Assembly (NCBI GenBank): GCA_021613375.1
Contig: CM038706.1
Coordinates: 18,915,366-18,979,365 of the forward strand
Origin: Megaleporinus macrocephalus
Taxonomy: Eukaryota; Chordata; Actinopteri; Characiformes; Anostomidae
DNA length: 64,000 nt
Reading direction: 5' to 3'
Translations under genes and position numbers: made by a program
The notes under the pieces: model-generated
Seen by the model: only the letters and a program-made list of their open reading frames with translations
Databases searched by the model: none
What the model was told of the DNA's origin: nothing
In this document: positions 21,112 through 33,589 of the stretch, piece by piece
Numbering within the stretch: the stretch's first letter is position 1
Layout: each line of letters starts with the position of its first letter

Positions 21112-21749
21112 CAGCTTGCCTTTCTCATTCTTTTCATTTCTTTTTCATTTCTCAAGCCTGACCCATAACTCCTTTGGGCTGAGAAAAAAACACTACAGAA
21201 CAGAGACTAAACACATATCCTCTTGTTGTCTCAAACCTGGAGCAACTTCAACAAAACACAATACACACATCACTTCCACTTCTTACCACCAGTGTCTGAA
21301 CTCGAAAAGCGCTGACAATTAAAACTCCTTCCACTCCCATTTAAACTGAGAGCAGTCCAGAGCTCCAGCTAAGCGTTGCATGACAACACACATCAGTCGT
21401 AAGCTCATATCTGCACTCACTTCATCCACTCAGTGTCAGCACTCCACCTCCAACACCGGCTTTTAGCTTTCAGCACATTAGCCATGTTCCACTATAGCTA
21501 AGCAGTTTCACCATCGCTGCAGTAAACGTGTTTGCTAAATCCAATAAACAGTTAAAGGCACAGGAAGCAACGTTAATCCAATAAACTATTTTCTCTAATT
21601 CAGCAAATATCTCCTCATGGTCCACTAGCTGTCCATTCAGTGTGCATGTTCAGAGAAACAAAATCCTGTGTCCATGCACAGCCCTGGCTCGAGCCACACA
21701 ACACTCTTCCAGCCAATCAGCAACACAGGACAGGAGGAAGGGAGGTGCT
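21112..21749. other. Non-coding DNA, nothing recognised
   Basis: Pyrimidine-rich at first, then mixed sequence with no recognisable domain or repeat. Confidence 0.4.
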
Positions 21750-22537
21750 ACCCTATACAGAAAATAAGTGTACTTAAAATTGATTTTATTAAGTATACTT
21801 TATGTAGTTACTATACTAATGTCATTGTACTAGTAGTACACTTGTATATGTACTATTTTAATACTTCTTGGGACGAAATTGGCCCACTTTCTAGTTTTTA
21901 AAAGTATACTTTTAAGTACACTTTAATTGTAAGAGTAGTAAACCAAGTATACAACTAGTTTACATCTTTTGTACTACAACTACACTAAAAGTAAAGGGTT
22001 TACTGTTAGTTTACTAGCTTGTAAGTTTTCTTTAAGTGAACTTAATACTTATAACTTGCTGCTTATATTATTGTTGTACTTTAAAGTAGGTTTAATTTTT
22101 TTTTCTACTTAAAATAGAATTTTAACAATGTTTACTTACTCACCAGTGGACACCCATAAAATAAATAAGACACACTTAGATTAAGAAACATTTGTATCTT
22201 TATAAATCTTTATAAATTAATAAATATTAAATAAATATTTAAATAAATATTTTAAATTATATTTTAAATTTAAATAAATATTCTACTGGATGTGTTTTTG
22301 TGCAGAGCAAGAATACTTACTTCTACTATCTCAATCAAAAGATTAAGTACAAGTAAGGCCAAATATACTTAGTCTGTTCTATACTTGTCAGTATAACCCA
22401 AGCATACTTAAGTATAACTGTGTTTAGTATATCACTGAGAAGTACATCAAAAGTAAACTGAAATCATACTCACTTCCTTTTAGTTTAAAAGAAGTATACT
22501 AATGGTACACTTAAATTAACTTCTTTTTTGTAAGGGA
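21750..22537. mobile_element. AT-rich TIR element with repeated AAGTATACTT words
   Basis: About 790 bp bounded by CCCTATACAGAAAAT on the left and, reverse-complemented, CCCTTACAAAAAAGAAG on the right. The interior is packed with AAGTATACTT, TAAGTACACTT and AGTATAC words in both orientations and has no coding frame. The layout fits a non-autonomous DNA element (MITE) rich in internal palindromes. The target duplication is unclear. Confidence 0.55.
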
Positions 22538-22629
22538 TGTGCTGACCTCCATGCATAATCAAGGAGAAGAGATTGGTAAGAAACAGCCAAAGAAGGAGAG
22601 ATCTAAGATCTCTAGAGTTAACGAGGCTT

Positions 22630-22760
22630 TGTCTCTTGTTTGAATTTTCCGCTTCCACCTTAAATATTGCAGCAGTTACATTCTGTCGCCTCAGCTTCTT
22701 GTTTAAATGTTCCCGTTCCACCTTAAATGGTGCCTGAATGTAGCCTAAATGGTGCACCGT
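22630..22760. repeat. GTTCCACCTTAAAT repeat fragment
   Basis: CTTCCACCTTAAATATTG and GTTCCACCTTAAATGGTG occur 55 bp apart here. The same word starts the element at 24801-25312, where it also appears inverted (CATTTAAGGTGGAAC). This looks like a fragment of the same family. Confidence 0.5.
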
Positions 22761-22762
22761 TT

Positions 22763-23600
22763 TTAATCATCTTTATTTATAGCAGGCTTTTCATACTAGT
22801 GGCAGCTCAAAGAGCTTTACAGACAGTTCTCATCAGTAACAGCAGAAACTGACTTTTAATAACAGACACAGATCATATTTGTAAGCACTAAGAAGACATC
22901 AAAGTTTAAATTTAACGCTTAGTTATGGAAATATATGTTTAAATGTTTCTTAAATGTGTGCACTGAGCTATTTCATCAATAATGATAACATGAAGCGGGA
23001 ACTGGGTTTTGCAGTTAAGAGTCAGAATAACTGGAAAAGGTCCCTCCACATTTTTCTGTATTTTATTTTGAGGTGTTTGTAGAAGGTCAGTATCTGCAGA
23101 TCTAAGATCTGGAGTTGGAACACAAACAGAGAGACATTCTGACAAGCTGGTGTTAGACTATTTAGAGATTTATAGAAGAGAAGCAGAGTTTTAACATCTA
23201 TTCTAAAAGTTACAGATAGCCAGTGCAGTTTAAACAGGAGTGATATGAGCTCTCTTTTGTTTTTGTTAGGATCTCAGCTGCTGGCGTTCTGGGCGAGTTG
23301 TGGAGGATGGATTGTTTTCTTAGATCCCAAGTAAAAAGAACATAGCAGTAATCAATTCTGCTTGTAACAAACAATGAACTTGTTTCTCTGAGAAGTTTAC
23401 ACTTTGGTCATTTCTCTCAAATGACAAAAAGGTGCTTTAGTGATTGTGCTTAAAACATGTGGGATGAAGCCAAAGATCACGCCAAGGTTTCATACTTGTT
23501 TGAAATTTATAGATAAAAAATTAGTCTGTCATGAAGCATTACCTAGAATCAGTATTTCAGTTTTTCTGTGACATTCACTGAGAAATGTCTAACATAGGGT
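22763..23600 (-). mobile_element. L2-like LINE 3' region, decayed
   Basis: On the minus strand it ends CTATAAATAAAGATGATTA, a typical LINE 3' terminus, preceded by an AGCTCTTTGAGCTGCC-type segment. Further in, 23180-23430 has the same spaced pattern as the L2 copy at 13440-13690 (GCTGGCGTTCTGGGCGAGTT; AGCAGTAATCAATTCTG on plus). This is the shadow of an RT C-terminal region read from the other strand. No open frame remains. Assignment is by pattern, with moderate certainty. Confidence 0.5.
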
Positions 23601-24235
23601 TTGTACGTCTGTCTGCCTAATGTAAAATAATAAAAGTAATGTAAATGTATCATCGCATGTCATCAGGACAGCTATGAAAGTTTATATCATGTTTCCTAAA
23701 GAGGTTTAAGCTGAAACAGGAAAACTTGGACAAGAAGCTGGGGACAATAAAAGAAACTGCCCTCAGTTAAAAGACATAAAAAAGGAATGAGGAGGTTGCT
23801 CTGGCTGACAGGTGGGTAACAGAACCAAAACCAAACCAATAGGCCAGTATTGTTTTGTACATTCTGCTAATGTTTGTGATAAGAACTGGTTAGCAGCACC
23901 GCAGCATTTGTAATTAGAGTTGAATTTGCTAACTCACAACTTAGATAACATTAGATGTAATTAGTTACATTACTTGTGTTGTTTTCATGCAGTATACAGT
24001 ATATCATCACATTCGTCTGTACAACAGATGGATGCTTGAATGTATAAATGTGATTAACGCCTATAAGAAAAAACGTTTGCTAGTTGAGTGTCGGTTATCT
24101 TGACTATGCATGTCAATTAATGTGGGGGGCTCCGCTTCTGAAGGAGCACTGGTGTATTTGTTTTGCTGTTGAGTTTAAACATCAATAATCGTTCTACAAC
24201 TGAGCCTTTAGTTCTAACGGTGAAAGCAGTTTTGT
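23601..24235. other. Non-coding DNA, nothing recognised
   Basis: AT-rich with no recognisable frame or repeat hallmark. Confidence 0.4.
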
Positions 24236-24517
24236 ATGTTAAGTGCTCAATGAAAATTACACTCAGATAGGAGATTTTGGACTGATGTGTTAGAAAGTGC
24301 TCTCCACCTCCATCAACACACCAGTACAGGGAATGATGTTCTATCTAGCAGAGTCTAGCAGAATACAATCTGCACTGACACATCCATTCCAACACGGCAA
24401 GGGCTTGCTAATTAGCTGAACATGTGGATCCAGTGTGCCGGGTGCAGGACACTGACAATGTCAGGGCAGGAGTTATTCCAGGAACAGGGCCGGAAATCAC
24501 TGCTCTAGCCTTTTATC
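24236..24517 (+). repeat. Dispersed teleost repeat related to the CAGGACCAGG family
   Basis: Contains CCATTCCAACACGGCAAGGG, GCTAATTAGCTGAAC, GTGTGCCGGGTGCAGGACAC and CCAGGAACAGGGCCGGAAAT followed by CACTGCTCTAG. The second half is laid out like the segment at 16961-17126. No terminal repeats; class unknown. Confidence 0.55.
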
Positions 24518-24640
24518 AGTGGTCAGTTTCTGACTATAGGACCATTGCTGCCTGGGGAATTTAGACTGGTGGACTATTCTCCAACGAACAGTGACACTGA
24601 TGTGTAAAAAGTCAGCAAAGCTGCTGTGTCTCACTCATAA
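24518..24640 (+). mobile_element. Foldback DNA element, internal fragment
   Basis: ATCAGTGGTCA, GGTGGACTATTCTCCAACGA, CAGTGACACTGATGTGTAAA and GCTGCTGTGTCTCACTCATA match the arm layout of the foldback elements at 11902-12310 and 40459-41231. Neither terminus is present, so it is a short fragment. Confidence 0.5.
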
Positions 24641-24800
24641 AAGTGTTCAAACGCTGAGCACAGCTTGTTCAATATTGTCCAAGGTTTGAGAAACAGTCCA
24701 GAATGAAATGTGTAGAGCAAATGAAGAAACTTTGAATCTGGGAGCTCATTGAAGATGTGACAGCTGATGTTGGCTTCCTATTCATTAGCATATTTAGGAC

Positions 24801-25312
24801 ATTTTCCGTTCCACCTTAAATGGAGCTGTAGTTACATTGTGGTGCCTGTACACGCTGTAGCATTTAAGGTGGAACTGAACATTTGATTAAGGAGCTAGCA
24901 AATAGAAAGCCAATTTAAGACTCATTAATGAATGAACATCAACCACTTCCGTTGGTGGTTCCTTGGGAAAGCTCTGAAAATTGGGAACTCCGCCTTCACA
25001 GTCTGGACTGGTATATCTCTCCAAATAGTCTACCATTTTTGTTGCTGCTGCTCTGTTGCTGGGCTACAACATGAGCTAGTGTATGTACATTTACATGAAT
25101 GTAAGCTGGTGTATGTCAAGACTGTTATTTAATGTAATTTTACTGCTCTTTATTGCAAAATAAAATGAGATTTTTATTTAAAGAAGGAGACAACAGAGTT
25201 TAAGGTCCATTGTATGTCAGTCCCATGTACCGAACTCTTATTATTCAGCTTATTATTATTATAAAGCCAATGTAAATATAGGTTTCCATCCTATGGCACC
25301 TTTAATACTGGG
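24801..25312 (+). repeat. Dispersed element H, short copy
   Basis: The left part has GTTCCACCTTAAATGG and, 45 bp on, the inverted CATTTAAGGTGGAAC, then CATTTGATTAAGGAGCTAGC. The right part has TATGTCAGTCCCATGTACCG, GAACTCTTATTATTCA and TTTCCATCCTATGGCACCTT then TAA. Both parts align with 33590-34480, which is about 430 bp longer because another MITE sits inside it. Non-autonomous DNA element, class not assigned. Confidence 0.6.
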
Positions 25313-26590
25313 ATGCCAAAAGAAGAGGTTAGGAAAGGGTTAACACAAACACATTGACATATGCAAACTCCCTACTCATTATATTAAATATATGGCCACT
25401 GACATTCCTCTCCTATCCTAAAAGCCAAGGCAGATCATATGTTTCCTAGCTGCATATAGGCTTCAGGAGACAGTGAGGCAGCGCACCTTCATCATAAACA
25501 CTAGCAAGCCTATATTTTCTAAATGCCAAGCACAGACATTGCAGAGCCTACGCTTGCATGCTGCAGCTCCAAACACTTTCACCTGGTTTTCAGCTTCGTG
25601 CCCTGCTGATGCAGTCCCCAACACAGCATCTGAGAAAAAGGAAAGATGCTAATGTGTTGCTATAGCAGTTTAAAAGTACATGCATTTCCTTTTTACAGTA
25701 CACTCCAAGCGCCTAACCGGCCTCTCCTTCTGCGGTAAGTCATCGTGAAAGCTTTTGCAAAGAACATCTGCAACAGTGAACACACTCCATCAAATCTAAA
25801 GTGATTTGATAAGTGTCATGTTTGACCCACTTGTGAGAGGCTAATCACCCTTTGTGGGTCTCTGGTCATGTGTGTGGTCACGAGGAGCTGGACTGCAGGG
25901 CCAGATGTGGCCCAAACCCTCCTGCTCAGATGAGAAGCATGGCTCTCTTCTCTCTTCTCCATGCTTGTTTGGTTGCTTATCCTCTAAACAGGTACATTTT
26001 CTTATGTATTGAGGGCTGCTTTGATTTATAGGGGACTTCTGAACTGCCTGTGCGTATACCTCAGTGTATCGTGAAGGCTGAATAAGCTGTTAACAAACAT
26101 TTTTAGATTTGAACATTTTCTATACATGATTTTTCTGTCAGTGGCAGTTTTTCTTAGGAAAATCCATTTGACTAGTTGGCAAGCGACGACATATGTTATT
26201 ATCGAATGCGGCATCTGAGCACCGTCCCTATAATCCCTCCGCGGACCACCATTAACTCGGACTCCGCCATTAGCAATACACCTGCTAATGGAGTGCAATG
26301 AGGCAAAATGCGCACAGAGCACAACTTAAGACATTATCAATAACTGAATGGACCCCATTTACCTGAAAGTGCTTATCAAACCAACGAAATGTCCAATAGA
26401 CACCCCCTGTGATAGCCTAGCAGAGGGTGCTTTCAGTGTGGTCTTCAATTACATCCCTCTTTCTGCCTCATCTCAGGGGATCAAAGCAGTTTTCATGACC
26501 AAACCAAATGCTGATGAATTCCTAGCTCTAAAGCGAATGTACTAGAGCACTGTACTAGGATTACCGAGCAGTGTTTTACAACACGCGAGG
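25313..26590. other. Non-coding DNA with one possible microexon
   Basis: No clear gene. Splice-like signals bracket 25699-25734 (separate entry). The rest shows no repeat hallmark and may be single-copy. Confidence 0.4.
25699..25734 (+). other. Candidate 36-nt microexon
   Basis: The sequence TTTCCTTTTTACAG lies immediately upstream (good polypyrimidine tract and acceptor) and GTAAGT immediately downstream (consensus donor). The 36-nt interval is a multiple of three and open in two frames: TLQAPNRPLLL or HSKRLTGLSFC. Such spacing can occur by chance. No neighbouring exon is recognised, so no gene is claimed. Confidence 0.2.
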
Positions 26591-26890
26591 CTATGTTGCT
26601 AATGGTTCATGCAGGAAATCTAAATTTTAAAACAAAAGGTTTGCTAGCATGCAGACTCTTTCTCCTGAGGTGGGTAAGCTACCGTGCTGCTTCAGTGGGG
26701 AATGTTCTTGAAGCTGGAATTTGCATGTATTAACCACATATGGATTTTCAGCGAGGCTGAGCGAGGCGTGTGTGGTTTTAGCCTTCAGAGCCTGCGGATT
26801 TACAGCAATTAATTACGCAAAGATCAGTTTGTCTAATCGGCTAGATTGAACTAAATAAGGCTTCCAATTTAGCCGTGATTGGGCGTTGCG
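26591..26890. other. Candidate conserved non-coding element
   Basis: Repeat-free, with dense homeobox-type TAAT cores (AATTAATTACGCAAAG, GTCTAATCGGCTAGATTGA) and an AACCACATATGG E-box-like word. It looks like developmental enhancer sequence, but this is only a compositional impression. Confidence 0.2.
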
Positions 26891-26940
26891 TGGTCACAGA
26901 GAGACAGACTATTTATGTGTCTCTATGTGTGTTTCAGGGT

Positions 26941-26984
26941 GTGGGTATGTGTGCGTGGGTGTGTGTGTGTGTGTGTGTGTGTGT
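26941..26984. repeat. (TG)n microsatellite
   Basis: Uninterrupted GT from about 26959 to 26984, preceded by imperfect GT-rich sequence. Confidence 0.85.
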
Positions 26985-27999
26985 TATAAATTCATAGCCC
27001 TTTTCAGACAAAATCACATCAATCCTCACACTCACTGCAGTGTATCTAAATCCATTTCATATTATTATGTGCATTCATCATCATTATTAACTCACTTTCA
27101 CTCTCTCCCTCTCTTCATTTCTGTCTCGTACTTCCATGGATATTGACTCCACTAACCCCTGGCAACACAGCTTCGAGTCGAGAGAATGTAGCTCTTTTTT
27201 TTCTTCTTATCTTTCTTCCGACTCTTTTTTTTTCTTTTTTTTTGGAGAAGTAAATGTCAGTGATTTGTCTCAAACTCACCCACATCATCAAACTGCACTC
27301 TGAGAAAATACCGATGGTAAAAGGGTGCTCCGGAGTAATGCCACAGAATCTCCATGCCACCATTTCTGTCCCTAAAGGACATTTCGATACATGGTTTAAA
27401 TAAAATGTGTGAAGTTATGAACCATTTTAAAGAACCTCAGCATGTGGTAAAGGTTCTGCAATCCATAAAACCCGTAAAAATAACTTTCTGTCTTATTCGT
27501 TATGACTGTCATTATGTCCTGATGGTAGTACAAGACAGATAATCTGTGGAAAAGAAGGCTCTTCTTGCTCTGCCTAGCACTTCTAATCCCCTACAACTGA
27601 ATCAAAACACCCAACTAGAGCCAGAGCAGTGTATGTGGGCAGGCCCATCCCACATGTACCACTTTTAGGAAACACAAACACGTTGGTGGATGAACAAATC
27701 ACTTGCAGGTAAAATGCCACCCATCCCTCCTTTGCTTATGACAGTGTACGCAACAAAGATACATAAATAGAGAGAAAAATGAAGAGACGCAAACTTAAAA
27801 GAAAGCATTAGACAGAACCTGAGATAAAACAAGAGTAAACACTGGAGCGACTTTTTATAGATGGTGATGAAAGGCTCTAATGCCAATGCCACATTTCTCC
27901 TTAACAGGTAATTAGCCCTCCGTCATTCATATTTTATTTGATATATGGAAAAAGATTTACCACATAGTAAAGACGGTATTAGTTACAGTAACATTCCGT
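26985..27999. other. Non-coding DNA, nothing recognised
   Basis: Contains T-rich runs near 27195-27245. No frame with a recognisable domain. Confidence 0.4.
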
Positions 28000-28320
28000 A
28001 TCTCATTTACATTATATTTACATTTACGGCATTTAGCAGACGCTCTTATCCAGAGCGACTTACATAAGTGCTATGTGTTCAGTCAGAGTATGTATCCCTA
28101 TCTAGTACAAACAGGTTTAAGTCCAAACTACTCTTGAGTTCAAACACTACCATAAAACAAGTGCCAGTGCTGATACCTACAAGGAAGAGAACAAAATATA
28201 AGATTAGACACTGTGCAATACCTAGCAAGACTAAAATACCTACAGAGAAGAGAATAAATACAGTACAAGTGTAATACTTAGCTAGTGTTCCTAGAAGATC
28301 AAGTGCAATTATGGTTCATA
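28000..28320 (+). repeat. Teleost dispersed repeat with GCATTTAGCAGACGC core
   Basis: Starts in ATTTACAT-rich sequence, then GGCATTTAGCAGACGCTCTT and ATCCAGAGCGACTTACATAA, a word set I know as very common in teleost genomes. It continues with GTGCTATGTGTTCAG and ACCTA(C/G)-type words to about 28315. The element class is not assigned here. Confidence 0.65.
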
Positions 28321-31011
28321 CCAATACTTCAGTAGATTAGTAGATCTCATGTGGCTGTGATGTTGCAGTCGGGGTTTCTAATGCTAAATAACTTTGTGAC
28401 GTGTCTGAGCAGTCATGTCGGTTTGGTGTTTGTTCTGATATTTATGTGTGTCACAGCTAATCACCCTTATTTGTGATTACTGCTAATTTAGCACATTATT
28501 TCCACGTATTTCCACAGTTTATTATCAAACAAACAACTAAGCATTGGAATAGGTGTGTGTTAGTTACCACTGTTGCCATCAGCCATCAGTCAGCCAAAAA
28601 ATTAACCTTCTATACAACTTCTCCAAAACCACACCCAGGTCTTATTTCAGTTCACACAGACAAATCAACGCAGTTCAGAGCAAAGTATGACTCACACTGA
28701 ACTACAAAACTGAAAAGCCCTTTTCTGATTAGCTATAAATAGAAGGAGCCATTGTGAGCAGCCATTTATCATCTTTCGAGACAAGGCTGTATTTTACGAG
28801 TTTTCACAAATGAACAGTATATATTTGAATCTCATATAATCTGAATATGATGAAATATGTCAGTTGGATGCCAGACCAACTGACCAAGTGAGTAAAGATA
28901 AATATAAACAACATTTATCCTGGATTCACTTCTTTAATGTGTCACCTGTAAACATTTATTTGCCATAGCTGTAGATTTTAAAAGATCCTGCTGGTGGTGT
29001 TGCATGGTCACTTCACTGGACATCTCTCATGCTAGTTTTTGGTTTGTTGCCAAAAGGTACAGTTAACATGTGTCTGCAGTAGGAGATCAGTGGAACAAAC
29101 AGACTATCCATAGATTTGTTTGTTCTGTTTTCACAAAATGTAATACAACAACTCAAGTTTAATAGTTTTTTTTTAAATATATTAAATATGCAACTTCTAA
29201 ATCTCTTTCAGTTACTAAGCTTTACAGTGAGGTATTACTTATGCATTGAAGACATTGTGAAGACATTTTACCAAACACCTCTTCTCCCTCCCAGAATTTG
29301 AAAGTGGAATATAATAGCAGGAAGGTAAGAAGATAATTATGAGGGTCCAATTTAGCTCAAATGTGTAAATAATATAATTTACCAAACGGTTTTGTGATGC
29401 ATTTTAAATCATATTAAAATATTTTAGTATGTATTTGTGGACTACCTACTTACAGTGTTAGTAAGCCTAGCAGCTCCAATTGTAAACCAAACTTTGCACA
29501 CCAAATGTGTTCCAGCTGGTCGACTGTACATTTAAATGACACTAATTGTTCACTGAACTATTCCTTTAAGACAGCTACCAGTATTTACAGCTCCCAAACT
29601 GTTCACTGCTGTTAAACATTACTAACATTCAAATCAGTAGCAACAACAGTAATTCATCCTGCTTTTTATTTTCTTTACTGTATTATAGTCCTCTGCTTGT
29701 CATACTGATTACTTACCATGCGATCAGAAATGCTATGTTTACCTATTTGTTATTGAAATAGTCTCTCACACAGTAAAATCCACATACAAGCACAGTCAAA
29801 GGGGATCAGATAGAGAGAGTGAGAGTGTTATGCGATGAGCTGACAGGACGAAAAGCATAATCTGCAAGGTAAGGTGGAGGAGTACATGTATCACTGCCAG
29901 TGCACCTTTGTGTCACAAGGGAGACCGAAACTAAACCTTCGTCCCTTTAATGACCCCCGTCCTTCTCCATCAGATCTACACTTATTTGTGTGCGGTGATA
30001 CGTACAGCATGTGACAAGAAAATTTCACAGAAACCACCACACCACCCCCCACAGTCTAAGTGCATCACGTAGTAAGTGCAATCAGACAAAACCAGAAAAA
30101 CAAAGCTGAATGTGACAGAGTTATTGATGCTAATTGTATAAAGTATCACTGCCAAAACAAAATGGTATCTCGGGGAGTGAAATGATCCTAAATGTGTAAT
30201 ATTTCTCAGTTTTAAATTGTCTGAAGATTTTTGTTTTTCCTGTTTCTACTAGTGAACTGATCTCAACGCACTGACAGATAAAACTGTATTAGAGTGGATT
30301 TCTCAGCCAACCATATGTCTCTAAAACTGAGGAAAAAAAACATATGGAGAAACCATATGGGTTCGCACCTATGGGAGCTCCTCAAGACTTTTAAAAGGTT
30401 CCTCACACTTGCACATCCCAATTATCAAAATGGATCCAGCCATGCACTAGAAGTGTCAGAAAGAGGGCCAGTTGCAGTATTCCACATGGCTGGCCTATGT
30501 GTTTTTGTTTGTTTTTTCTTTTCTAGCTTCTGTCTGAACCCCTTGATCTTTACACACTCCTGCAACTCATTCTTTGGACTCATTCCCGCCGTACATATGT
30601 GCTAGAACTCACTCTGTGAGAGGTATCTGGTGAGTTGTTCCTGACACAGTATTTAAAGTCTGCTTTTTGGCTCCTTTGTTAATATGTACATATGTACTGT
30701 TTTACAGGTTCATCATGCTGAGATCAAAAACTCCACCACAATAAAACTTTCTGCACATGAATATTGGCTCATCTCATTCATTACACAGAGGTTCTCTAGG
30801 GAACAGAGTTCTTCTCTGATATCACCTATTTTATCAACACCAATTTTGGAAAAAAAAAACCTAAACATTTAATTATTTTATTTATTTATTGTTCTTTCAG
30901 ATCCATGCTGAAGATACATTGGCAAAAGTATGCAAAAATCCCCCCAACCGTCCCACCCAGTGTTTTAGCTACACACATTGCTAAAAGGTGTATTAATTAA
31001 TCTCCTCTCAG
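28321..31011. other. Non-coding DNA, nothing recognised
   Basis: AT-rich sequence. Frames at 28473-28700, 29116-29301 and 30294-30605 have no recognisable domains. CATATGG words cluster at 30310-30360. No transposon hallmark found. Confidence 0.4.
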
Positions 31012-31490
31012 GCAGTGGAATGGGTCGTACTGAAATTCTCATTGACGTTAAACCTGCCACTTTATCTTTACCATAAGTCAGTTCCTAAAATTTTTGCCCT
31101 GCTACTTCCACCCCAATCAACTAAAAATATATAGTTATTATTTTGAAAAACACCTTAGTCACAAATTAGTCCAAAATAACTACGGAGCATAACAAATCAC
31201 CATCCTTTCATGAGTTCCAAGAGTTCCAAACTGCTTCTGGAAGCAACATCAGTGATTTCCATGGCTGAGCAACTGCACACAAGCTCAAGAGCTCTATGTG
31301 CAATGCCAAGCAGCAGCTGGAGTGGTGTTAAGCGGGCCATTATGGGATTAGTGGAGACATGGTCTCTGGAATAATGAATCATGCATAAATGTCTGGTCTT
31401 ATTTAGGACTCACCAACCTGAATGCACAGTGCCAACTGTAAAGTCTGGTATTGGAGGGACAAAGATCTGGGGCCTGTTTATCAATACCTA
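31012..31490 (+). pseudogene. Passport-like Tc1 transposon relic, 5' and middle part
   Basis: GGCAGTGGAATGGGTCGTAC, then AGTCAGTTCCTAAAATTTTT and GCCCTGCTACTTC, then GTTCCAAACTGCTTCTGGAA, GCAATGCCAAGCAGCAGCTG, GAGTGGTGTTAAGC and CAGTGCCAACTGTAAAGTCT. These are successive words of one Tc1-like family, and several recur at 54868-55765 and 36827-37150. The transposase frame is destroyed by stops and indels, and the ends are missing. Cut-and-paste DNA transposon remnant, inert. Confidence 0.65.
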
Positions 31491-33589
31491 TATCAGGGGT
31501 ATTTAATTAGAATTCAGTAAGGTCCAGTTAGAGGGGATTTTCTCAGGCCAATGTTCGAATCGTCATCATTTCTTACTTGTGTTATGATTCAGTGCTATAT
31601 CCTGTAAACTGAAGTAGTCTAGTATCAGCATCTTATACCATCAGAAACTGAAAGACCAACACATCACATATACCGTTTAGTATATTTCAGTATATTTACT
31701 CTAGACAGAATGCTTTTGAAAAAAAGTGCATCTTAAAGTGTTTATTTATAGAGAAAGTGAATGAAATGTGCGTCCTCTTGTTATCTCAGCTTCACAGATT
31801 GCCATGTTGGTTTTACAGAGCGGTATTCACCAAAACTAGATGAGCAAGTCCATTCCATAACCGTTCCTGGTTTAACAGTCAGTTTTTGCTGTTGGCTTTT
31901 CTGTTTTTAGAGCAGGTTATTCTCTCTGACTCGCTTTAGTCTTGTATCTTTGTATTTCGGCTGTGTGCACACGTCGCACACCTCAATGTGCACAGATCTG
32001 ATTGGCTGAGGAGCCTTCAGTGATCTTACAGCGCACGCAATTGGTGAATTGAGTTCACTGCGCCGTGAAGTCTGTATACCGTAAAGACAAGAAAAGCTTC
32101 ACCACTTAAAATATACACAGTCAAAATTAAATCATTCTCAATAGTTTATCGGTTTGGGTCCGCAGTGGACAACGTCTGGGTCCGGATCCAGATCTGGACC
32201 GCGGTTTGCCTATTAGTGACCCCTAACCTATATCAATACAGAATCATTACCTAACCCCATTTAAACACTTTGGGACAAACTGGCTCACTACTTTTCAACC
32301 TGGGCCAACACTGGTGCCTAAATACTCTTTGGACTGAATGGGCACGAAGCTTGGGGCACACACTTTTGGCCAAGTTGTGTAAAAGCATTCAAATGTCATT
32401 TTTTAGTGGCTCCATAAAAAGCTGAAGAGCTTAAAAACAATTATAGCTCATCTCTTTGCTGACTTAAAGTGGCCTATAAAGACTTGGCCCAAGATAACCC
32501 TACACCAAACATTACTCAAGTTTAAGTGTTCGAGTATGCTCATGGCCACAGAAACTGAATGTTTGTCCCTGGAGAAGCTGAGGCGAGGAATAGCACATCA
32601 AAGGCAATAAGTGGAGGAAAGGCATAGAGTAACGGAGGAACAGCAAGAGAAACAGACAGAGAAAAAGAAAATTAAAGTTAAGATTGAACCCCACTTTGAA
32701 CGCACATGACTTAAGCTTACGCAGCATTCAAACTGCCAAGTACTGCAGTGATTCCAACAAGTCCCAAGGCTCCAGATCTAGAGAGCTGAGCCAAAGATCC
32801 AGCTATTTATGGAGCACTGAAGAACAATAATGTGTCCTCTGCACTTGCATCATTCAAAGCTGCACCTTCACATGCAGGTGCTCAGCTCTGAAGTGTTTGT
32901 GTCCTGCTTTGTGATCATCTGTTCACTTTTCTTTTCAAGGCTGAGGGAAATGAACTAAACTACAGGTTTATATATTTTCTTCTTATTATTATTACGAATA
33001 TGCTTAATAATAACTAAAACATGCTAAAGGCTAAGATATCTTCTGAATCATCAGAAACATTATCGTCTCCCTGTATTTAGATTAGTGACTGCCAATCTAT
33101 GAATAGACCCTATTAAAAGGTAATGAGTAGTTTAAACAGTCCAAAATTAAATAAAATGATCAACAGAATGTGAAGAAATAACGGCTTTGATGGTGTGTCA
33201 AAGACATTTATGTATGTTGCACAGATATGTATTAAATGTAGCATGAAAACCAGCTAGCCCTATCGTGTCCTGTATTGTAATACCATTTTGAGTACGCTGT
33301 CGGTTCAACATGAGAGGATGAAGCAGCAGCCCGAGAGCGTTTCTAACCTGCTGCTGGTGAGTTGATTTTGCATTTAGGTTGAGTTTTAACTACATTTTAA
33401 CATGTTTGGTTTTTTTACTGTGACTTTTTAAGTTACTCGGTACCCAGCCGGGACAGCAGCGTTCAATCCTAGCCTGAGGACAGTGCTCGATAGGCTTTAA
33501 TGATTTTTGTCGTCTCTCTGGCTCTGCATGGATGAGGTCATTTGATCTGTTCGGTCATCCCCTCGCTGACGACGTGTTTCCACTCTGAA
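31491..33589. other. Non-coding DNA, nothing firm
   Basis: No gene recognised. A short frame starting at ATG 33320 (MKQQPESVSNLLL) runs into CTGCTG|GTGAGT at 33357, resembling a first coding exon with a donor site; there is no other support. Frame 32512-32727 has no known domain. Confidence 0.35.
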
